Source of the DNA: Pollenia angustigena
Lineage: Eukaryota > Arthropoda > Insecta > Diptera > Polleniidae
Length of the DNA stretch: 64,000 nucleotides
Direction: 5' to 3'
Assembly: GCA_930367215.1 (NCBI GenBank)
Contig: OV884059.1
Span: 50,438,957 to 50,502,956 of the forward strand
The notes under the pieces were generated by a model. That model was not told the DNA's origin and made no database searches. It saw nothing but the letters and a program-made list of their open reading frames with translations. Shown piece by piece: positions 60,195 to 64,000 of the stretch. Position numbers and translations under genes: made by a program. The first letter of the stretch is position 1. Every line of letters begins with the position of its first letter.

Positions 60195-61020
60195 CCTCAG
60201 GCAAGACTGTTCGCAGGTCGAGAAAAACTTTCAACTAAAACAATCAAGCAACGAAGACGAAACCCTACTGAACGAATTACACGTGGATAAACTCGCAACC
60301 TCAAGTCAAGAAAACTAATGGACTTCAATTATAAAAATTCAAAAAAAAAAATACTCAAATGTAAACGTTCAAGGAATTAGCACGTAACTTTCCTTTTCCA
60401 ATATCCCGAAGCAATTATAATTTAAGAAAATATTATTCCTTTAAATTATAATTTATTATTAAGATCCCAAGAAAATGTAATTCCATAAAAAGTAATAATC
60501 AAGATATAAGTGACAAAAGATCTTCACAAATTTATTTGTATGCAAAGCATCAATTGTCCTTAGAGAAAAATCCGAGTGTAAGTGAGATTGTAACTATTAT
60601 ACAACCTTACAAACTAATACCAAAGAAAAATATTGTTAACCGTTTAAACCGGCTCGTTAACAGCTTAAAAGATTGGAAGCTTCAAAAAAAGTTAATTTAG
60701 GACAATGTATGTATGTATATAGTAAATACTAATTAAAACAATTTAAATTGCAGTATTGTTGTTATCAAAGTATATTTATATAAGTATATATAAAAAAAAT
60801 TACAGAGAAACTGAAAAATATAAAAGAAATCGTATCGAAGGGATTCATAAAAGAATTATTCTAAATTTTAATGCATTGCCGATGTCTAAAAAAAAGGAAG
60901 ATCAATATGAAAAACATTGTATAATGATAAGCGTTGATTATTAATATGTATCGAAAATGTAAGAGCCAAGTAATCCCCGTAAATGTATTCATAAAAGAAA
61001 AATCAATTGTAATTAAAAAA
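60195..61020 (-). other. 5' leader of element B, truncated
   Basis: Matches 15308-16135 with modest divergence, then ends at an abrupt junction within 'aattaaaaaa'. No gene seen. Confidence 0.6.
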
Positions 61021-61035
61021 GTAAACTTTCTGCCT

Positions 61036-61296
61036 TTAATTCGGCGATAGGTAAAAAAGTATATCCTTTGTAATATAACAGTATGTCACAGGAACTATAG
61101 CAAACCCTATAACCTCCTGCTGACCTCCATCCGCCGTCCTCAAGGAGCTATGGATGCTCGTGTATTTGATTTGAATCTCACTTAGTATATCCAGGCAATT
61201 ATTACCCAAAACGCTAATTGAAGCACCTGAATCTAATAGCGCAAACATTTCCACATTACCCAAACATATCTTAGCATATGGTCTGTTATCACCCAA
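61036..61296 (-). pseudogene. Protease fragment of the second gypsy element
   Basis: Retroviral-type aspartic protease: FALLDSGASISVLGNNC holds the catalytic Asp-Ser-Gly, followed by SSLRTADGGQQEVIG, which parallels SSVRTADGKQHLLIG in element A. A TAA follows YLSPN, where the family continues, and the sequence is then lost at 61020. Upstream, between 61300 and 61560, the frame is interrupted several times and holds a short tandem duplication (CGTCGACTCTATAATTTTGT at about 61310-61350). Confidence 0.8.
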
Positions 61297-61559
61297 ATCG
61301 TTTACTGTCGTCGACTCTATAATTTTGTAATACTCGTCGACTCTATAATTTTGTAATACTCACGCCTTTTCCGATATCTCTCCCTACATTTTGCAATTTG
61401 TTTTGAAACCTTGCAACCCTCATTGTCTCGACTTTCGCCATCCTCCTGCCGTAGCCTTTTCTCATGTAAAACTAAAATCTTATCATTTCCCGTATTATGT
61501 GAATGTGCTTTATTATTAATTTCAACAACATTTAAATTCAGTATTGTGCTGTCCGGCTT

Positions 61560-62540
61560 ATCAATATCTACAATTATCCTTATCCTTTACTAAAACATTT
61601 TCCGAGGGATTTATATACCGGAACGAGTAACCCTCATCTACCCGTTCATATACATGTTTTTCTGATGTTTTTTGCATTGAGGTGTTGATACATTTTTCTC
61701 CCCACACCTAAAACAGAATAAATTCCTCTTTTCCAGGGGACAGTCGTAGAATGAGTGTCCAACTTGGTCACAATTCCAACATTTGTAGTGACTTGTGTCC
61801 ACTTCCTTTCTAGTATTTTGCCTATGTTGTATAGCAGCTACTTCGTACTGCTGTTCCTCGTTTTCTTCTCCCATCGACTGTTCTATTTCTGACACAAATC
61901 TTTTTTGCACTTTTAACTGATGCTGCTTAGCCAAAAACTTTTCAGCCTTTCTTGCCGCATCTCTCAGGTGTTCTAAACTAAATAAGTCATACGAAAAAAG
62001 AAGTGTTCCAAGTGATTCCTTAACGTTATTTTTAATAAGATCAACCATCTTGTTGTCGTTCATCGGTTGAGATAGCCTGGAGTTCATTCCTATCATCTCC
62101 ATAAAATAATCATCGAAAGGCTCTTTGGGCAATTGGCTTCTCTCTATCATCCTGACTATTTTATCACATTTAATTTTCGCTTTGCCCAAACTGCTTCAAA
62201 ATTGCTAACTTTAACTGATCATAGGTCGTATTGGTGTTTTGTCGTAAGTAAGACCAAAACCAAGATTCGCCTTTTCCCCTTAGAAGTGTATGAAAACTTG
62301 CTACTACCTGTTCCGATGAACAATTCCAACGGCTTTTAAGTGTATCAATTTTAAATAGGAAGTCACTAACATCTTGAGAACCATCGTATATAATATCCCA
62401 TTTTTCTACTCTACATGAGCTAGTGGAAGTTAAACTCCCACCAGAATCTGAATTTAAACTTCTATTGTGAAACGATTCATTTCTTATGTTTTGGTTGTTA
62501 TTTGAAGTTTGATTAACCGCATTTTGTGGAGAACTTGTAC
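61560..62540 (-). pseudogene. Gag capsid and nucleocapsid of the second gypsy element
   Basis: An open frame from about 62533 to a stop at 62170-62172 holds a Ser/Asn-rich linker, then KWDIIYDG and GESWFWSYLR. A second frame (62189-61638) carries IERSQLPKEPFDDYF, an Ala/Lys-rich helix and two knuckles, CWNCDQVGHSFYDC and CFRCGEKNVSTPQC. One frameshift separates them. Gag ends at 61638. A -1 frame starting MQKTSEKHVYERV overlaps its end and runs to about 61562, probably the start of pol. Confidence 0.8.
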
Positions 62541-62549
62541 CAGTTGAAT

Positions 62550-62912
62550 TTATATTTCAACCAATGCTTGTTTTAAGCTTGTTAGTTCATTCATAAAAAC
62601 TGTGTGGTTTAACGTAAAAACTCTTTCTGACCTACTTGATAAATCATCAATATTGAAACTACTACCTACTGTCTCAGGATTGCTATGGTGGCCACTGCCA
62701 CCAGGAATATTACGACTTACGTTATTATCTTCCATAATATCGCCGGGTTGCGTTAACAAAGCTGCTGCCCTAGATCGTGTCAATATAGGATTTTTACTAA
62801 TTCTTGGTCGGGGTATAAATGGGTTTTCCGACTCCTCATCAAAAGTATTATCTATTTGTGTATCACTATTATAAGATCCTTCGATCTTATAATAGTGTCC
62901 GATTTTTAGCAA
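62550..62912 (-). pseudogene. Gag N-terminal part of the second gypsy element
   Basis: A 120-codon frame with an acidic, Pro/Ser/Asn-rich composition (ENPFIPRPRISKNPILTRSR), similar in character to the disordered N-terminus of the giant element's Gag. It ends in a stop at 62550, just upstream of the linker frame. The first 17 codons lie within the twin hairpins at 62864-62920, so the true start may be elsewhere. Confidence 0.5.
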
Positions 62913-62920
62913 AATCGGAC
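62864..62920. repeat. Two adjacent perfect hairpins
   Basis: CACTATTATAAGATC (62864-62878) pairs perfectly with 62883-62897 around a CTTC loop. GTCCGATTTT (62897-62906) pairs perfectly with 62911-62920 around TAGC. The two share base 62897. They sit at the 5' edge of the second gypsy gag. Confidence 0.85.
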
Positions 62921-64000
62921 AAGTGGTTCTCGAGTTATGTTAAACAAAAAAACATCAAGATAAGGAAAAAATTTAAAATGTCATAAAAAAAACTGACACA
63001 TACGAACGCCAAACCCTTTGAGGGTTTTACTATACTGACCTAGTACCATCACCCTGACTTGGAATTTCTCACCCCCCAGATTGGCTGTTGTACTGTGTAA
63101 TTGAGGCATAAGTGAATTTAGTCAGAATAAAAGTTACTGCTTAAACTGAATAATTCAATTACCTTCAGAAAAAGGACTAACTAAACTGTAATGGAAAAAT
63201 TGGTTGCCCAAAGTAAAACTTTGTCAACAATAAGAAATTGGAAATAAGGTCACTGTTATTTGGCCTAACTCGTTGGGCGCCATCTTTGTGTTGCGTTTCT
63301 CTAAATTTTTAAATCTTTATTTCCAAAGGAAATTATGTTAGGTTTTGTCGTGGTCTGTACTTGGAAAGTTTTAAAGGGCTACGCTCGTCGGATGGGGAGG
63401 TCTTGACCAAGAAAAACATTGCACAACACGAAAGAAAAAGGAAACTTTGTATCTTTCCAAGTCTTAGGGGGGGAAAAAACTATTGGCTATTGAAGTAATT
63501 TACTTATCTTTTCATAGTTCGGTTTGCGCTTTGTTGTGATACTTACGTGTATTTTTAACCCCGCATACGTTTTGAACTATTAATTAATCATATTTGATTT
63601 TGTAATATACGCAGCGAATGGACGCTTAAAAATAAATTATATATTTTGTTATTTAAATTATTTAACATAATAGTGAACAATTTAAACGATAAAATTAAAT
63701 AAAGAAAAATAGTAAAAATATATACATACGTATGAATGTTCATACATGTGTATGCATACATACTCTCAACAAAAACATTTTTTTTGTGTTGTTGTAAAAA
63801 CAATAAATAATACAAATATTTAAAGCACAGCAAACGGTGAAAAACAAAAACAACTCTTTGAATGAGTAAGAACAGTGAAACAACGCTAAGGCAAAATGAA
63901 AGAAATGTTTATGTGACTGTTCAGGCAAACGAAAATAATGCTGAAATAAATAAAACAAAACAATATTAACTATCTAACGGCTAAGCCTATTAATCGAACA
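62921..64000. other. Right flank, unassigned
   Basis: No gene, tRNA or known element recognised. It includes a 7-base perfect hairpin AAACCCT-TTG-AGGGTTT near 63010, a CA/TG-rich microsatellite-like stretch at 63721-63765 (repeated catac/tatg) and poly-A-rich sequence. It may be leader, LTR or flank of the second gypsy element. Confidence 0.4.

Larger units (their letters stand above)
47311..61020 (-). mobile_element. Giant LTR retrotransposon, element B, truncated
   Basis: 3' LTR 47311-52191, internal region from 52192, pol and gag to 60194, leader to 61020. The leader stops about 1.1 kb short of where the 5' LTR should begin and joins a different gypsy element. It is the most diverged of the three copies and the only one keeping the zinc knuckle and the protease Asp-Ser-Gly. 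Confidence 0.7.
61021..62912 (-). mobile_element. Second Ty3/gypsy element, degenerate fragment
   Basis: A different family of the same general type: gag and the first part of pol only, cut in the middle of protease at 61020. Gag shares KW..IYDG, WFWS and the CWNC/FC.RCG zinc knuckles with the giant element but is clearly diverged. No LTR of its own is recognised on either side. Stops and frameshifts show it is inactive. Confidence 0.8.

Noticed and set aside
1..64000. tRNA, rRNA or host protein-coding genes
   Set aside because: No cloverleaf with an intact T-loop, no rRNA-like sequence, and no conserved non-retroelement protein found on reading both strands.

Overview
The window is eukaryotic, repeat-dominated DNA with no recognisable host gene. 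Its base composition, ATGTACAT-type microsatellites, short inverted-repeat elements and Ty3/gypsy retroelements fit heterochromatin or a piRNA-cluster-like locus of an insect, most likely a higher fly. The organism is inferred from texture, not from a diagnostic gene.

Almost everything is a head-to-tail array with a period of about 22.4 kb. The repeat unit is best read as one giant minus-strand LTR retrotransposon (about 19.8 kb) plus a 2.8 kb spacer. The element has two 4.9 kb direct repeats interpreted as LTRs (TG...CA ends), a 3' internal region with a polypurine tract next to one repeat, a gag-pol region of about 4.5 kb and a 2 kb leader. Element A is 2352-22136, element A' is 31159-44540 (its left LTR lies at 24907-29789, behind an inserted segment), and element B is 47311-61020 (truncated). 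Spacers lie at 1-2351, 22137-24906 and 44541-47310.

All three gag-pol copies are dead, but in different ways. A and A' share the same nonsense codons and small deletions. B has an intact Gag zinc knuckle and protease motif but carries its own stops, a hAT insertion, a MITE and an Asp-to-Asn change in the integrase. The pattern of shared differences shows two steps: an older duplication gave A and B, then a recent tandem duplication copied 8767-30114 to 31159-52516. The junction between the recent copies holds a 1,044 bp chimaeric segment made of part of B's hAT element plus flanking gag.

Several non-autonomous DNA transposons decorate the array and date it. Four sit only in the left LTR of A, two of them nested. 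Others are present in all copies. At 61020 the array breaks abruptly into a second, diverged and degenerate Ty3/gypsy element (61021-62912). The last kilobase is unassigned.
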